Below are positions 8,801 to 14,858 of a DNA stretch of 35,371 nt, in pieces (the first letter of the stretch is position 1; the number at the start of each line of letters is the position of its first letter). Both the position numbers and the translations under genes were made by a program. The notes under the pieces were generated by a model. The model saw only the letters and a list, made by a program, of their open reading frames with translations, searched no databases and had not been told where the DNA came from. Origin of the DNA: Candidatus Yonathbacteria bacterium RIFCSPHIGHO2_02_FULL_44_14 (GTDB taxonomy: Bacteria > Patescibacteriota > Minisyncoccia > Phycocordibacterales > UBA1550); NCBI GenBank assembly GCA_001823535.1, contig MHUT01000004.1, positions 1 through 35,371 of the forward strand, in the 5' to 3' direction.

Positions 8801-9184
8801 TCCTGTTGTTGATCCGCCACCCATGGTGTTCAACTTCGCACGAGTCATAGCACCAACGAAGCCTGTACCACTGGTCAAGCCAGCTGGTGCGAGAACTTCT
8901 GATGCGTACTTGTTCTGGAAATTGATAACTGCGGCTTTGGTTGCTGGTCCAAAGTAAGAAGTTTCCTTACCTGCTGAACCTGCTCCTATTCCGTCTACCT
9001 TTGTGTCAGCGCTCATGTTCAAAACTATTTGAAGGTTTTTTACATCAGCACCGGTGCTGCCTTGCTTCAAGTTTGTTGAGAATGTGTATGCTGATGCGGT
9101 TGATACAACCATTGCGAATCCAGCAATCACTCCTACCAAACCTGCAGCAATTTTTGCAGACTTTGATGAAATAATTTTATTCAT
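5804..9184 (-). CDS. S-layer-like secreted protein with N-terminal peptidoglycan-binding domain
   Basis: An 1126-residue protein with a classic signal peptide (residues 1-32, cut after STASA). A PG_binding_1-type domain follows at about 38-120, with GSTGADVKNLQ, SYFGPATKAAVINFQ and GFVGAMTRAKLN, which should hold it to cell-wall peptidoglycan. Next are two copies of a Cys-paired module, VPGCTSxVGFSxTTGQxC (about 130-147 and 156-173), and a Thr-rich linker. The rest is a Ser/Thr/Ala-rich chain of beta domains with a recurring pattern (for example SSNVKLGSFEF, GRNNAKIGSFVL and GSTNVKVGQFVF). There is no LPXTG motif. The size, composition and wall-binding head fit a main surface-layer component of CPR cells; this is inferred. 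It stands alone, with a terminator downstream and about 740 bp of non-coding DNA upstream. Confidence 0.85.
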   Translation of the reverse strand: MNKIISSKSAKIAAGLVGVIAGFAMVVSTASAYTFSTNLKQGSTGADVKNLQIVLNMSADTKVDGIGAGSAGKETSYFGPATKAAVINFQNKYASEVLAPAGLTSGTGFVGAMTRAKLNTMGGGSTTGMVPGCTSLVGFSSTTGQSCATGATISTVPGCTSVVGFSPTTGQKCDASTTTTTTGVATGAGFNVTLASDSPMSGALVAGQALGDLAHLTFSNNSGSEVKVTSITLNRTGVSNDDTLVNVYLYDGANRLTDSTSVSSGKATFNSSTGIFTIAAGSSKTIKVLGDILSTSAGQIVGVSLTSVTSTGTLTTTLPVNGGYLNIASATLGTLAFSTATTPTATSVDPQNDYTVWQNTVTVGTHALNLKALSLRNVGSINTSDIKNFRLYVDGSLLSTVANLDSNGYVTFDLSAAPKSLATGGRIIKVVADITGGSTRTFAMSLRQASDVTAVDSDLNQAVLATGNDTSSTGTFAARSATSATITAGSLSVTKAASSPSSDIAVASSNVKLGSFEFRAAGENIKIENLNVQADTSIHNGGLDNGKVFFNGVQVGSTKDLSEGASVNFTFGSSLIVNAGTTGIIDIYADAKTSTGTNLSATETILVTVAVGTSGNAQGMSSLNTLTVPATAVAANTITVAASTLTTTKYSGYGNQTMVAGRNNAKIGSFVLSAGSSEGVNVDTLTIALSTANAASLTNLTLKDAATGAQIGTVKTTPGAPTNAFGVNLALAASQTKTIDIYADILTAANAGTIAAGAAATGTGTLGTSVTASNVTLQTITVGNGSLTLAVAANNPTSANVIAGSTNVKVGQFVFTAANDSYTIEKLKIKVSNNAATSTTGITLKYKNAAGVEQTVSQPLTTGSESNATATFDGLTMYVPSTGTDALLDVYVDIPTIASGATSGAAITVTIDYNEGYQQKNSAGTTATTIGSADVTAASGNNGTFYVRKTVPTFARVTSGLTSVPTTGQALYKFSLTADTASSVEFKKITLTVATTSVTIADMHIREAGSSTDLNTTAANATTAGLVAFTIGTTLTDDIQQIGAGSSKTYEITGTVTGWNASGDSAVFSITDDTTAAGSANASSLAHGANFVWSDRSATSHTTITTDWIGGYLLKDLSSDAYSYTY

Positions 9185-9269
9185 AAATAATGATTACAAT
9201 ATTTTCGTATCCGCTCGGACGTTGTGTAAGAGATTACTCTTCCACACGCTCCTCGCTCTACGAAATAAT

Positions 9270-9298
9270 TGATAAGTTTCTAATAGCACGAGTATCAA
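9270..9298 (-). promoter_or_regulatory. Candidate promoter of the S-layer-like gene
   Basis: On the minus strand, TTGATA (9293-9298) and TTATCA (9270-9275) are 17 bp apart, about 85 bp before the start codon. The -35 overlaps a 7-bp inverted repeat (AGTATCA, 13-bp spacer, TGATACT; 9291-9317) that could be an operator. No Shine-Dalgarno sequence precedes the ATG. Confidence 0.4.
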
Positions 9299-9317
9299 TG
9301 ATTAAATTACTGATACT
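9291..9317. repeat. Operator-like inverted repeat overlapping a -35 box
   Basis: AGTATCA and TGATACT are separated by 13 bp and straddle the proposed -35 of the S-layer-like gene promoter. The half-site spacing suits a dimeric regulator, but no regulator is known. Confidence 0.35.
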
Positions 9318-9432
9318 TTTGATTCTGTCGTTTTGTCGGTCATGCGGTAGTGCTTCGACCACTCGGGTCGAGGCCATAGAAAACTGAAAATGCACCGTAT
9401 TGTGTGATGCGATTTTCTATGCAAGACCCGCT

Positions 9433-9574
9433 GCGCAAAAACTTTTTTTTAAAATAAAGGACCGACCTTCTATTTATAGTCTACGTCCAAGAGTCTACGG
9501 CCAAGCCGTGAATCTCCTGATTCAGAATCAGCTGATTCGAAGGTCGGACCTTGGGTGCAAAAAAGTTTTTGCGC
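9433..9574. repeat. Nested cloverleaf-like palindromic element (family B, copy 1)
   Basis: The outer stem pairs 9433-9448 with 9559-9574 perfectly (GCGCAAAAACTTTTTT). The inner stem pairs 9457-9470 with 9539-9552 (13 of 14). Between them lie three small hairpins: ACGGC-CAA-GCCGT (9497-9509), GAATC-TCCT-GATTC (9510-9523) and GAATCAGCTGATTC (9525-9538). A 14-bp imperfect tandem repeat starts at 9479. The core at 9493-9526 recurs at 22765-22798. Confidence 0.8.
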
Positions 9575-9684
9575 AACGGATCTAGTTTTCAATGACCTCT
9601 CCCACAAGCTTGCAATCTATCGTCTGCCGGGAGCTTTCTATTTAATGGGCAATGGGGATGCGAACATCTTATTACGCCTAAATC

Positions 9685-9711
9685 CAGTGCGGTGTATTTC
9701 TACACGCACTG
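9685..9711. repeat. Isolated 11-bp hairpin
   Basis: CAGTGC-GTGTA pairs with TACAC-GCACTG around a TTTC loop, with one bulged G at 9691. It is not followed by a T-run on the plus strand. It could belong to an unrecognised non-coding RNA. Confidence 0.45.
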
Positions 9712-9867
9712 AACTTACATACATTATATACGGCACAGGATAAACCTGCAAAGTATATGTGTGGATAACTCGTGGATAGCAGCTTGCAAACGTTGCAAAC
9801 TACCAAAACCGACATCACTCCACACGAGTGTAATGTAGCAGAAAAAAGGAGAAAGTACAATACAAAC

Positions 9868-9915
9868 ACAAAGGTCCGACCTCTGATTTTGCAAAATCAG
9901 AGGTCGGACCTTTGT
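9868..9915. repeat. Perfect 48-bp palindrome downstream of the winged-helix gene (family B, copy 2)
   Basis: Two perfect 24-bp arms carrying ACAAAGGTCCGACCTC and a central GATTTTGCAAAATC. It lies 12 bp past the regulator's stop codon. The same central 14-mer recurs inside the regulator gene at 10202-10215. There is no clear T-run, so terminator function is uncertain. Confidence 0.8.
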
Positions 9916-9927
9916 TAAATGCGTTGG

Positions 9928-10860
9928 CTATACTAATGCATAGCGAGACCATCTGCGCTCCCCTAATTTCTTAAGGACACCTGTTTCTGTTAGAAGAACG
10001 AGCTCTCGCTGAATTGTCTTTTCTGATAGGTCTGGAAAATGAGTAGTAATGTCCTTTATAGTAACTTCTCGATTGTCCTTTATAAGTTTTAAAATGCGGG
10101 CACGGCGGGATTCTTTGGCGACATCGGTGGTGGCACGATTTGGTGCGGGATTCATAAAGGTCCGACCTTCAGATCGCGCTTCATTCGACAGAGCGCGATC
10201 TGATTTTGCAAAATCAGCAAGGATAGACCTTTGTGTGCGGGATGCGGGGACATGTCCTTTTGTATTTCTATCGGACATTGTGATGCTCGTTTGTCCGATA
10301 GAATGTCCTTTAGGGTATGCGGGTGCATAAAGGTCAGGACTTGGGTGCGGGTTGCGTTTATTTCCAAGACACGAATCAGCTGATTCGAAGGTCAGGCCTT
10401 TTTGATGCAATGCGGAATCAGGTGTTCCAAAAAACTTGTCGCCGAGGATGCTGTCTGTGCGAGATTCGCGTAATGCTTTTTTAACCTCGATTGTATCACG
10501 GAGTGCAACGTACTCGCGCTTCAAAATAGTGAAGTTCATCTCTGATACAAGACCTGCAATAAATGCGAGCTCAAGGAGGGAGAGGGTCTCTTCTATCTTT
10601 GCGCGGAGCGCATCAAGGACATTCGTCTCAAGCATCTGACTACCATTTTTTATAAAGGACGCATCTCGGACAAAGTCGATAGACAATGTGCGAAGGCGAA
10701 ACTTCATCGGCTCTGTGTCCGATAGAAAGTTAGTGATGAGATAAATTGCAGTTGCAATACGTTCGCATTTTTTTGAAAGGTTATTTCCAAACGACACCAT
10801 TCCGCTTGATGATTCGTGGCTTGCGATCCCCCTGTCTTTAATGTCTTTTTTGTAGTCCAT
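9928..10860 (-). CDS. Winged-helix (DeoR-like) putative transcription regulator with palindrome-encoded linker
   Basis: A 310-residue protein. Residues 30-130 are predicted mostly helical. Residues 253-310 form a winged helix of DeoR type: RARILKLIKDN, then VTIKDITTHFPDLSEKTIQREL (helix-turn-helix) and a wing ending WSRYALV. The linker, about 130-250, is low-complexity and is encoded by palindromic repeats at 10157-10232, 10266-10303 and 10325-10405. Their reading frame is kept, so they add peptide without breaking the gene. The gene diverges from ftsK across 132 bp with overlapping promoters and repeated TGTCC words, so it may regulate itself and ftsK. Target and ligand are unknown; the DNA-binding call is firm only for the C-terminal domain. 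Confidence 0.75.
   Translation of the reverse strand: MDYKKDIKDRGIASHESSSGMVSFGNNLSKKCERIATAIYLITNFLSDTEPMKFRLRTLSIDFVRDASFIKNGSQMLETNVLDALRAKIEETLSLLELAFIAGLVSEMNFTILKREYVALRDTIEVKKALRESRTDSILGDKFFGTPDSALHQKGLTFESADSCLGNKRNPHPSPDLYAPAYPKGHSIGQTSITMSDRNTKGHVPASRTQRSILADFAKSDRALSNEARSEGRTFMNPAPNRATTDVAKESRRARILKLIKDNREVTIKDITTHFPDLSEKTIQRELVLLTETGVLKKLGERRWSRYALV
10157..10232. repeat. Three-way palindromic repeat inside the regulator gene (family B, copy 3)
   Basis: Outer arms AAAGGTC and GACCTTT enclose AGATCGCGCT / AGCGCGATCT (10171-10180 with 10192-10201, perfect, 11-nt loop) and the 14-bp palindrome GATTTTGCAAAATC (10202-10215). It encodes about residues 210-235 of the linker. Confidence 0.7.
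10266..10303. repeat. 12-bp inverted repeat inside the regulator gene
   Basis: TTCTATCGGACA (10266-10277) and TGTCCGATAGAA (10292-10303) are perfect complements with a 14-nt spacer. The same 12-mer occurs a third time at 10716-10727 in the conserved N-terminal part of the gene. The TGTCC core matches the words in the divergent promoter region. Confidence 0.7.
10325..10405. repeat. Palindromic repeat inside the regulator gene (family B, copy 4)
   Basis: GCAT-AAAGGTCAGG at the left and CCTTTTTGATGC at the right are approximate complements around a perfect 16-bp palindrome (CGAATCAGCTGATTCG, 10372-10387). The 14-bp core of that palindrome, plus the following GAAGGTC, also occurs in the element at 9433-9574. 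It encodes about residues 153-179. Confidence 0.6.
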
Positions 10861-10915
10861 TGTATGTCCTTTAAATGTCTTTTATTGGTTGGTTTTTTGA
10901 CATGAATGTCCTTTA

Positions 10916-10944
10916 TTGATACCTCTGCAATGTTTGTCTATTAT
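10916..10944 (+). promoter_or_regulatory. ftsK promoter
   Basis: TTGATA (10916-10921) and TATTAT (10939-10944) are 17 bp apart, one mismatch from consensus in each box. The -35 begins directly after an AATGTCCTTTA word (10905-10915). Confidence 0.6.
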
Positions 10945-10969
10945 ATAACGGACATTTGAACAAAGTCAA
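10940..10969 (-). promoter_or_regulatory. Promoter of the winged-helix regulator gene, overlapping the ftsK promoter
   Basis: On the minus strand, TTGACT (10964-10969) and a perfect TATAAT (10940-10945) are 18 bp apart. The -10 shares five base pairs with the divergent ftsK -10, so RNA polymerase can occupy only one at a time. An inverted GGACATT word sits in the spacer. Confidence 0.6.
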
Positions 10970-11043
10970 TGATTGTAAATGTCTTTTAGAAAATGATCTC
11001 TTGGGAAGATGTCTATTATCTGTTACTATGTATGAATATTTAT

Positions 11044-13281
11044 ATGGCAAAGAAAGAAATCGGCAGACATAAAAAAACTGAGGTGAAGAATCCTAAAAAA
11101 ACAAGTGGGACTCCTGAGGAACAAACATCGTTATTCTCTGACATTTCATTCTTTGGCGGCTTGTCATCTGAGATACGGCACAGTGTCATTGCAATTCTCT
11201 TTTTTGTCATTGGTATCTTTTTTTCTGTCGCGCCGTGGGGCTATGCAGGGATATTGGGCGGGTCGGTTTATGGAGGTTTTAATTATCTTCTTGGGGTAGG
11301 GTATTTTGCGCTCCCCCTTCTTCTCTTTCTCCTTGGTGTTTCTTTTTTTCGCGAGTCACGTCCAAACATTGCCATGACCGCAAGCCTCGGGGCATTCCTT
11401 TTTCTTTTTTCCATTCTCGGACTCGTGAATATTTTTTCGGGAGACAATTCGGGTGGAATCCTCGGGCGTATTGTTTCCAATCCGCTCGTAAAACTTTTTG
11501 ACACCTACATCGCCACACTGTTCCTCATTGCATTCCTTGCGATATCACTCCTTGTTATGTTCAACACGCGACCAAACTTTAACGCATTGCTTTTCTGGAG
11601 AAAAAAAGTTGACGAAGAAGGTGATATTGATGAAGAGGTGGAGATTCAATCGGTCGGGCGCGAAATAAAAGAGGAGGAAAAAATAGAAGAGGACAGACCA
11701 CCGAAGCTCGCGCAAGTAGTGGCGAAAATAAAAAAAGAAATCGCTTCAACAGATGAATCGGGTATCTCGCTCAACCAAGTGATGAATACAACGTACGTCC
11801 CCCCTCCACTTTCAATCCTTGAGGGCGACCGTGGCAAGCCTGGTGTTGGCGACATCAAAGCGAATGCAAACATCATCAAACGCACGCTCGGGCAGTACGG
11901 CATCACTGTTGAAATGGACGAGGTTTCCATCGGACCATCGGTTACAAGGTACGCTCTCAAACCTGCAGAAGGCGTGAAGCTTGCGCGCATCGTTGGGCTT
12001 CAAAGCGAGCTCTCGTACGCGCTCGCGGCGCACCCTATTCGTATTGAGGCACCTATCCCCGGGCAATCCCTTGTCGGTATCGAAGTGCCAAACTCCACGA
12101 AGACAGTGGTGGGGTTGAAGACACTCTTTTCTTCTGATGAGTTCCGCGAGTCGCCTAAGCCGCTTCTCGTTGCGCTTGGTCGCGGTGTCTCTGGAAAACT
12201 TTATTATGCGGATCTTGCAAAGATGCCCCACGTGCTCATCGCGGGCGCCACTGGTTCGGGTAAGTCGGTGACAATTCATGCGGTCGTGAATTCGCTCCTC
12301 TACAGAAATGGACCCGAGGCAATGCGTTTTATTATGATCGACCCGAAGCGCGTTGAGCTCACCCTCTACAACAAGATCCCCCATCTGCTCACTCCCGTTA
12401 TTACCGATGCGAAAAAAGCTATTCTCGCGCTCAAATGGGCTGCAAAGGAAATGGATCGTCGCTACAATATTCTTGAGGCAGAATCAGTGCGAGATATTTC
12501 TTCGTATCACAAAAACATCGTTGAGCCGGCGCTAAAAGCAACAGAGAAAGCGAAGAATGCAGGAAAACCGGAAGGGGTACTCCCTGAGCGAATGCCGTAT
12601 ATCGTCATCGTTCTTGATGAGCTCGCGGACATCATGCAGACATACCCTCGCGAGCTTGAAAGTGCCATCGTGCGCCTTGCACAAATGAGTCGCGCGGTGG
12701 GTATTCATCTTATCCTCTCAACACAGCGTCCATCGGTGAATGTCATTACGGGGCTTATCAAGGCAAACGTTCCTGCGCGCGTGGCGCTGCAAGTGGCGTC
12801 GCAAATCGACTCACGTACTATTTTGGACGCATCAGGAGCCGAAAAACTCCTTGGTGCCGGCGATATGCTCTACATCTCCGGCGAAATGTCGAAGCCCACG
12901 CGTATTCAGTCAGCATTTATGTCGGAAACAGAAGTGAAGGCAGTAGTGAAATACTTGAGCAACATGCCAACGGACGGAATTCCTGATACTGATGAGATAA
13001 ACCTCTCGAGCGGCAGTATCAGCAATGAGCGCGATTCGCTGTTTAGTTCTTCATTTGACGAAGAAGAAGGAAATAGCGATGACGACCTATATGAAGATGC
13101 AAGGCTAATCGTTATTGAAGCAGGGAAGGCATCGACTTCATACCTCCAAAGACGCCTCAAGGTGGGTTACGCTCGCGCCGCACGACTTATCGATATGCTT
13201 GAAGATCGAAACGTTATCGGTCCTGGAGATGGGGCAAAACCTCGCGAGGTCCTGACAAAGTCTGACAACACAGTCGAGTAA
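11044..13281 (+). CDS. ftsK: DNA translocase FtsK/SpoIIIE
   Basis: About 745 residues. The N-terminal quarter has four transmembrane helices, followed by an acidic linker. The motor domain has Walker A GATGSGKS (about residue 400), Walker B IVLDELADIM (about 520) and LILSTQRPSVNVITGLIK. The C-terminal gamma winged helix (about 680-740, ending SYLQRRLKVGYARAARLIDMLE) reads KOPS-like orienting sequences. FtsK pumps DNA at the septum so that chromosomes separate before division. I chose the ATG at 11044 (MAKKEIG); in-frame starts at 10993 and 11032 would add a hydrophobic stub. There is no clear Shine-Dalgarno sequence. It is followed after 5 bp by a small membrane protein gene and then recA, so it heads an operon for chromosome handling. 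Confidence 0.95.
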   Translation: MAKKEIGRHKKTEVKNPKKTSGTPEEQTSLFSDISFFGGLSSEIRHSVIAILFFVIGIFFSVAPWGYAGILGGSVYGGFNYLLGVGYFALPLLLFLLGVSFFRESRPNIAMTASLGAFLFLFSILGLVNIFSGDNSGGILGRIVSNPLVKLFDTYIATLFLIAFLAISLLVMFNTRPNFNALLFWRKKVDEEGDIDEEVEIQSVGREIKEEEKIEEDRPPKLAQVVAKIKKEIASTDESGISLNQVMNTTYVPPPLSILEGDRGKPGVGDIKANANIIKRTLGQYGITVEMDEVSIGPSVTRYALKPAEGVKLARIVGLQSELSYALAAHPIRIEAPIPGQSLVGIEVPNSTKTVVGLKTLFSSDEFRESPKPLLVALGRGVSGKLYYADLAKMPHVLIAGATGSGKSVTIHAVVNSLLYRNGPEAMRFIMIDPKRVELTLYNKIPHLLTPVITDAKKAILALKWAAKEMDRRYNILEAESVRDISSYHKNIVEPALKATEKAKNAGKPEGVLPERMPYIVIVLDELADIMQTYPRELESAIVRLAQMSRAVGIHLILSTQRPSVNVITGLIKANVPARVALQVASQIDSRTILDASGAEKLLGAGDMLYISGEMSKPTRIQSAFMSETEVKAVVKYLSNMPTDGIPDTDEINLSSGSISNERDSLFSSSFDEEEGNSDDDLYEDARLIVIEAGKASTSYLQRRLKVGYARAARLIDMLEDRNVIGPGDGAKPREVLTKSDNTVE

Positions 13282-13286
13282 ACGAT

Positions 13287-13709
13287 ATGGAAGGCCGTAA
13301 AATACTAAAATGGTGGCTCGGTGGGCTTGGTGTCGCCCTCATTGTTGTTTATTCCTTTTTTACGTTAAACGATTTTATTCGGGGACCAAGAATCATTATT
13401 TCAAACCCTGAGAATGGATTTTCGACCACAACACCCGTGATAGTGGTCGCGGGGCGCGGAGTCCATACAAACAACCTTGCAATCAACGGCGCGCAAACTG
13501 CTGTTGATTTGAACGGAAACTTTATTAGTCAATTGATACTCGCACCAGGATATAATATAATTGAAATTACGGCAAAGGATAATTACGAGAGGATCGTAAA
13601 AAAAACAATAGAGATGGTGCTTGTTGTTCCACCAGAGGAGATTGAGACAACTTTCGCGACAACAACACAAGAAATACAAATTAGCTCAACGACTATCAAT
13701 CAAATTTAA
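13287..13709 (+). CDS. Small membrane-anchored beta-sandwich protein between ftsK and recA
   Basis: A 140-residue protein with one N-terminal transmembrane helix (about 8-27), then a single beta-rich domain: [64 protein letters not shown]. This resembles the glucodextranase-B / bacterial Ig-like fold seen in many extracellular proteins. The last 25 residues are Thr-rich. It lies 5 bp after ftsK and 7 bp before recA, so it is co-transcribed. Its position suggests a division or envelope role, but the sequence does not prove one. Confidence 0.75.
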   Translation: MEGRKILKWWLGGLGVALIVVYSFFTLNDFIRGPRIIISNPENGFSTTTPVIVVAGRGVHTNNLAINGAQTAVDLNGNFISQLILAPGYNIIEITAKDNYERIVKKTIEMVLVVPPEEIETTFATTTQEIQISSTTINQI

Positions 13710-13716
13710 TATTATT

Positions 13717-14742
13717 ATGGCACTAGCAAAGAAAAAGGCGACTGAGAAAAAAGAATCGGGTGCGAATATCGAGGACACAATAAAGGCGATTCAGGCAAAA
13801 TTCGGTGAAGGTGCCATTATGAAACTCGGTGATAAGCCAAAGGTTGGCGTTGATGCCATTTCGACAGGCTCAATTGGTCTCGACTATGCTCTCGGCGTTG
13901 GCGGACTTCCCCGCGGACGCATCATCGAAATTTTTGGACCAGAATCATCGGGAAAAACTACCCTCACCCTTCACGTCGTCGCGGAGGCACAAAAAATGGG
14001 AGGCATCTGTGCGTTCGTTGATGCGGAACACGCAATGGATCCTGAGTATGCAAAGAAGCTCGGCGTAAACATTGACGAGCTTCTCATCTCTCAGCCAGAC
14101 AACGGCGAGCAGGCGCTTGAGATTGTAGAGAGCCTTGTGCGCTCAGGAAAAATGGACGTTATTGTCATTGACTCGGTCGCGGCGCTCACACCAAAGGACG
14201 AGATAGAGGGCGATATGGGTGCGCACCACGTCGGCAAGCAAGCGCGCCTCATGTCACAAGCGCTTCGCAAACTTACAGCGATAGTCGCTCACTCGAAAAC
14301 AATTGTCATTTTCATCAACCAAATCCGTATGCAGATTGGCGTGATGTTTGGCAACCCCGAGACAACACCCGGTGGCAAAGCTCTAAAGTTTTATACATCA
14401 GTGCGTCTCGATATCCGTCGCATCGCGCAGATCAAAAAAGGAGATGAGGTTGTGGGTAGTCGCACTCGAGTAAAGGTTATTAAGAACAAAGTTGCGGCTC
14501 CATTCAAGCAGGCGGAGTTTGACCTCATGCACGGCAAAGGTATCTCGCAGGAAGGCGAGATTTTGGGGCTTGGAGAGAAATTTGAAATTTTACAAAAGTC
14601 TGGCTCTTCGTATTCATATGGGGATACTAAAATCGGTCGCGGCTATGATTCTGCATGTACTTTCCTCGCTGACAAAGAGAATAAGGCGATTCGCGCTTCC
14701 CTCTTGAAAGAAATTCGCGCAAAATTGAGAGAGGTGGAATAA
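13717..14742 (+). CDS. recA: Recombinase RecA
   Basis: A 341-residue protein with the full RecA core: [19 protein letters not shown], Walker [19 protein letters not shown], the Walker B strand [12 protein letters not shown], the loop [20 protein letters not shown], and [22 protein letters not shown]. It forms filaments on single-stranded DNA and drives strand exchange and the SOS signal. The C-terminus ([13 protein letters not shown]) lacks the long acidic tail of the E. coli protein. I start it at the ATG at 13717, just before the usual AxKKKxTEKK opening; longer upstream extensions overlap the previous gene and look spurious. No Shine-Dalgarno sequence is visible and no SOS box was identified. 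Confidence 0.97.
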   Translation: MALAKKKATEKKESGANIEDTIKAIQAKFGEGAIMKLGDKPKVGVDAISTGSIGLDYALGVGGLPRGRIIEIFGPESSGKTTLTLHVVAEAQKMGGICAFVDAEHAMDPEYAKKLGVNIDELLISQPDNGEQALEIVESLVRSGKMDVIVIDSVAALTPKDEIEGDMGAHHVGKQARLMSQALRKLTAIVAHSKTIVIFINQIRMQIGVMFGNPETTPGGKALKFYTSVRLDIRRIAQIKKGDEVVGSRTRVKVIKNKVAAPFKQAEFDLMHGKGISQEGEILGLGEKFEILQKSGSSYSYGDTKIGRGYDSACTFLADKENKAIRASLLKEIRAKLREVE

Positions 14743-14756
14743 TTCATATGTATTTA

Positions 14757-14812
14757 TTTATAATTTATTACCTATTTGCATCTATCGATGCAAATAGGTA
14801 ATAAATTATAAA
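14757..14812. repeat. Perfect AT-rich palindrome (family C, copy 1)
   Basis: 26-bp perfect arms around a TATC loop, with core TTACCTATTTGCATC. It lies between recA and efp. Copy 2 at 22671-22724 shares the core in the opposite orientation. Confidence 0.85.
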
Positions 14813-14821
14813 CTGTAAACG

Positions 14822-14849
14822 TTGCATTTTCTCAAAAAACCCGTAGAAT
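14822..14849 (+). promoter_or_regulatory. Candidate efp promoter
   Basis: TAGAAT (14844-14849), with a weak -35 TTGCAT (14822-14827) 16 bp upstream. The -10 ends 9 bp before the efp ATG, implying a leader of only a few bases. Confidence 0.4.
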
Positions 14850-14858
14850 AGGCAGATT

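Larger units (their letters stand above)
9185..9927. other. 743-bp non-coding region rich in palindromes
   Basis: I see no convincing gene on either strand. It holds a candidate promoter for the S-layer-like gene (9270-9298), an inverted repeat at 9291-9317, a large nested palindromic element (9433-9574), a stable hairpin (9685-9711), two DnaA-box-like words (9760-9768 perfect, 9771-9779 approximate) and a perfect 48-bp palindrome (9868-9915). A structured RNA cannot be excluded. Confidence 0.6.
10863..10988. promoter_or_regulatory. Cluster of AATGTCYTTTA words between divergent genes
   Basis: Direct copies lie at 10863-10873 (TATGTCCTTTA), 10874-10884, 10905-10915 and 10978-10988, with an inverted GGACATT at 10950-10956. 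Offsets of 11, 42 and 115 bp from the first copy are close to whole helical turns. Further copies lie in the regulator gene at 10048-10058 and 10302-10312. They may be binding sites for the adjacent winged-helix protein; this is inferred. Confidence 0.5.

Noticed and set aside
9493-9552. tRNA-like fold in the nested palindrome (GATTCGAAGG resembles a T-loop)
   Set aside because: The stems have wrong lengths for D, anticodon and T arms, there is no proper 7-bp acceptor stem or discriminator, and the arms are palindromic family members.
9760-9779. Two DnaA-box-like words as a possible replication origin
   Set aside because: Only one perfect and one approximate box occur (a third lies far away at 1794-1802). 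There is no dnaA, dnaN, rpmH or gidA-type gene nearby and no clear AT-rich 13-mer cluster.
10157-10232. Frameshifted or broken regulator gene because of repeats
   Set aside because: The frame is continuous from the start codon through the repeats into a complete winged-helix domain.
12353-12937. Alternative-frame open readings inside ftsK
   Set aside because: The FtsK motor motifs run unbroken through the main frame; the others are composition-driven shadows.
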